Source: Actinophytocola oryzae (GTDB lineage: Bacteria; Actinomycetota; Actinomycetes; Mycobacteriales; Pseudonocardiaceae). Taken from it: a DNA stretch of 64,000 nucleotides. Positions within the stretch are counted from its first letter, which is position 1, and each line of letters starts with the position of its first letter. The notes beneath the pieces are model-generated. The model saw nothing but the letters and a program-made list of their open reading frames with translations, was not told the DNA's origin and made no database searches. Positions 63,001-64,000 of the stretch are shown here, one piece after another. The translations under genes were made by a program, and so were the position numbers. The DNA is taken from NCBI RefSeq assembly GCF_004364325.1, contig NZ_SOCP01000028.1:1-64000 (forward strand), in the 5' to 3' direction.

Positions 63001-63119
63001 TGTTCGAGAACCCGACACCGAGTGCCCTCGCCGAGAAGGTCGCCGCTCTGCTCCCCGCCACCGACAGCGATCTCGCGCCGGTCGGTTCCGAGACCGGACC
63101 AGAAGGGAAGCTCACGTGA
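60039..63119 (+). CDS. Nonribosomal peptide synthetase, C-A-PCP, with degenerate A domain
   Basis: I favour the TTG at 60039 after CAGGGGG; a start at 59982 is possible. The 1026-residue protein has a C domain with VAVHHLVFDATSSSILFGDL (HHxxxDA intact), an A domain from about residue 420, and a PCP with NFFVAGGYSLLAAQLAERVE (Ser kept). In the A domain the ATP loop reads LLYTSPTMGRPVGTRVTH instead of TSGSTGxPKG, the TGD motif reads RTGHEA, and the A10 Lys is replaced in TTVDDRVDYAAL. Adenylation is therefore probably lost, so another enzyme must load the PCP. It overlaps the thioesterase by four bases. Confidence 0.9.
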   Translation: MGLSETTATRKEQALWLLERVVPGIGINNLSVAFRVDGRIDPAAIEGAIRLLLRRYEALRTVFHADGAVLRREVLPPGDLDVVVHWHRSSADRLDTDLVNFVAEPFELRGGPLVRAACFHSPAGDTVCVAVHHLVFDATSSSILFGDLVSVYRSLAGGEPPAGELCEPVPALRDPEPPDSSVAFWREHLSGHRAGRLALPVDPRAEPGPFAAVVRYELSAETTEVVERMREQLRVPEAVLLLAVYYLLLATHGVGVDVVVGSPVNTRGRLSARAVGYHVNLLAPRVELDPARSFRDLVTQVRRTFFAAMAHGDLSVDSDLADELPRTAPGRREPLFRYVFNYVSEMGFPALDIGGAPVRPVLVDNPYSKFDLVLFVLPSAGRIRLEASYRAETFRRDDIAAMLRRYEAVLGAFGADVDQPVERVWAGTDEDRAVIDGAQRSATGTASTVLAGVAARVAATPGAVAIKDGDRAVTYGQLWQAATATRDSLVASGLAGGDVVAVFAPRGPELAAAALGVWLAGGAYVPVDLNYPVRHIVDVLSDSGATAVLGVDGVEVPNLPVYPVVQVTDTTTGDVATPVVDRSACAFLLYTSPTMGRPVGTRVTHGNLANALAHLADEVGGGTTAWLSPFATGMSAAELFLPLVDGHRAVVAPDEARTDGAVLAEVLDDHEVRIVQATPTTWRRVLGGVADRLAGRRVLCGGESPRPGLAAALAATGCEVFSFFGTDETTTYSIVGRVGPDDDHSSLAGRPVANTRLFVADEDGREVPPGVRGELCVAGAGVALGYRNRQELATRRFAEHAGYGRYFRTGHEALLRYDGEWELVAGPGRTVVAGGERIELDRLERVLSRVGGVEDVAVVMVGDPDTDGAVVAFVVPETAVRRVADAVVLGDVVGLPGLPTTVDDRVDYAALVRLAFSRRIEDTGRAALAEGAVGLAPTMLSLWRLLLGRDDLDSESNFFVAGGYSLLAAQLAERVEAITGVPLPLVEVFENPTPSALAEKVAALLPATDSDLAPVGSETGPEGKLT

Positions 63120-63841
63120 GCGCCATACTGTTCTGCTGCCCCTTCGCCGGCGCGGGCGCGTCGTTCTACCGGTCGTGGGCTCCGCCTGCGAACTCCGGCA
63201 TCCGGATCGTCCCCGTCCAGCTGCCCGGTCGCGAGGAGCAGTTCACGCGGCCGGCCCACCAGCGGATGGAGGAGGCGGCGGCGGACGTCCTCGACCAGGT
63301 CCAGGCCGCGGCGGCGCCCGACGACGACCTCGCCCTGTTCGGCCACAGCTTCGGTGCCGCGCTGGCGTTCGACGTCGCGCGACGCCTCGTGGCGCGGGGC
63401 GGACACCGGCTCGTCCGGCTGTTCGTCAGCGGCTCGGCGGAGCCGCTGACTCCGCTCGAGGACGACTCGAGCGGACTGCGGGACGACGAGTTCGTGGCCC
63501 GTGTCGCGGAGATCGCCGGGTTCAGCCATCCAGCGCTCGCGGACCCGCAGCTGCGGCAGATCCTGCTGCCGGCGCTGCGGGCCGACGTGCACATGCGGGA
63601 GTCCTACCGTCCCGGTGCGGTGGCGCCACTGCCGGTCCCGGTCACCGCGGTCCGCGGCGAGACCGATCACCTGGTGTCCGCCGAGGACTGCGCCGGGTGG
63701 GCACGGGTGACCTCGGTCGGCTGCGACGTGCGCGAGGTGCCGGGGGACCACCTGTACCTCGCCGAGGACCCCGGCCCGCTGCTCGAGCTGATCGCCGAGG
63801 TGCTGTCCGGCGCCGGGTTACCGGGGTACGGCACTACATGA
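63116..63841 (+). CDS. Type II thioesterase
   Basis: The 241-residue protein has LFCCPFAGAGASFYRSW, VPVQLPGREEQF, the nucleophile Ser in LALFGHSFGAALAFDVARRL, Asp in AVRGETDHLV and His in VPGDHLYL. This is the classic external thioesterase that clears misprimed carrier proteins in NRPS/PKS systems. The GTG start overlaps the NRPS stop and its own stop overlaps the next ATG (ATGA), so it is coupled to both. Confidence 0.93.
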   Translation: MSAILFCCPFAGAGASFYRSWAPPANSGIRIVPVQLPGREEQFTRPAHQRMEEAAADVLDQVQAAAAPDDDLALFGHSFGAALAFDVARRLVARGGHRLVRLFVSGSAEPLTPLEDDSSGLRDDEFVARVAEIAGFSHPALADPQLRQILLPALRADVHMRESYRPGAVAPLPVPVTAVRGETDHLVSAEDCAGWARVTSVGCDVREVPGDHLYLAEDPGPLLELIAEVLSGAGLPGYGTT

Positions 63842-64000
63842 CGGACATGCAATGGGCCGGATCCGGCCGGGAGCACGGTGTCGGCGTCAGCACGGCCGCA
63901 CTGGGCGACCTCACCGCCGACCTCGACCTGCTGGTGGCCGCCGCGGCGGTCGTGTTGTCGCGCTACACGGGCGACGCGACCGTGTCCGTCGCGATCCGCG
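63838..64000 (+). CDS. Start of an NRPS-like gene, cut by the window end
   Basis: The ATG at 63838 overlaps the thioesterase stop. The 54 visible residues include LTADLDLLVAAAAVVLSRYT then GDATVSVAIR, similar to the LAAxxxxLxRYTGQxDxxVG segment of condensation domains. That segment normally lies well inside a C domain, so this protein may begin with a shortened C domain or another architecture. The rest lies outside the window. Confidence 0.6.
   Translation, partial: MTDMQWAGSGREHGVGVSTAALGDLTADLDLLVAAAAVVLSRYTGDATVSVAIR

Overview
The window is high-GC actinobacterial DNA. Tat-type secretion signals, WhiB-free GC-rich operons with overlapping stop/start codons, AfsA-like and RCC1-repeat genes and many TetR/LuxR regulators suggest a filamentous actinomycete, perhaps Pseudonocardiales; the genus is inference only.

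1-8.6 kb is a decayed accessory zone. It holds a truncated protein resembling contractile-injection-system cargo, a run of frameshifted remnants (metallophosphoesterase, P-type ATPase, unassigned), and the 3' half of a tRNA-Pro(GGG). The tRNA half is followed by a strong terminator, a broken tyrosine integrase and two IS3-type elements, which looks like the scar of an integrated element. A crippled LuxR-family ATPase regulator closes the zone.

8.5-20 kb holds ordinary genes: two SDR oxidoreductases, a Dabb protein and its divergent TetR with a perfect palindromic operator, an HxlR regulator, a secreted 14-repeat RCC1 protein with a frameshift in its leader, and a two-component system followed by a lipoprotein and a MacAB-like efflux system.

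20-43.3 kb is the most striking region and reads as a polyisoprene (rubber) catabolic island. It encodes three Tat-exported latex-clearing-protein-type oxygenases (Lcp). One lies in an operon with a two-subunit molybdenum aldehyde oxidoreductase (OxiAB-like). An aldehyde dehydrogenase, an acyl-CoA synthetase, two acyl-CoA dehydrogenases and an enoyl-CoA hydratase are also present. A tightly coupled operon (SDR, APH-type kinase, ACAD10/11-like dehydrogenase, hydratase) has the composition of the bacterial levulinate (4-oxo acid) pathway, which would deal with the methyl-ketone ends that Lcp cleavage leaves. Five promoters in this region (lcp1-oxi, lcp2, a TetR gene, a small secreted protein and a truncated haemoglobin) share an inverted repeat TGATAY-N15 or N23-GTATCA, which defines a candidate regulon. 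An in-frame fusion of an isoprenyl diphosphate synthase to a LacI regulator flanks the island.

41.8-48 kb is a second graveyard (panD, O-methyltransferase, AlkD-like, MFS, IS3 and IS701 remnants) around an intact secreted RCC1-repeat protein.

48.2-64 kb is a biosynthetic gene cluster cut by the window end. It encodes a LuxR-type regulator, an AfsA-like hotdog protein, an aldo/keto reductase, an AMP-dependent ligase, a ketosynthase-like protein, a FabF-type ketosynthase, an ACP, an acyltransferase, a glycosyltransferase, two P450s, a hydrolase-like protein, a C-A-PCP NRPS whose A domain lacks catalytic residues, a type II thioesterase and the start of another NRPS-like gene. It would plausibly make a glycosylated, oxidised acyl-peptide; the product is not identifiable from sequence alone.
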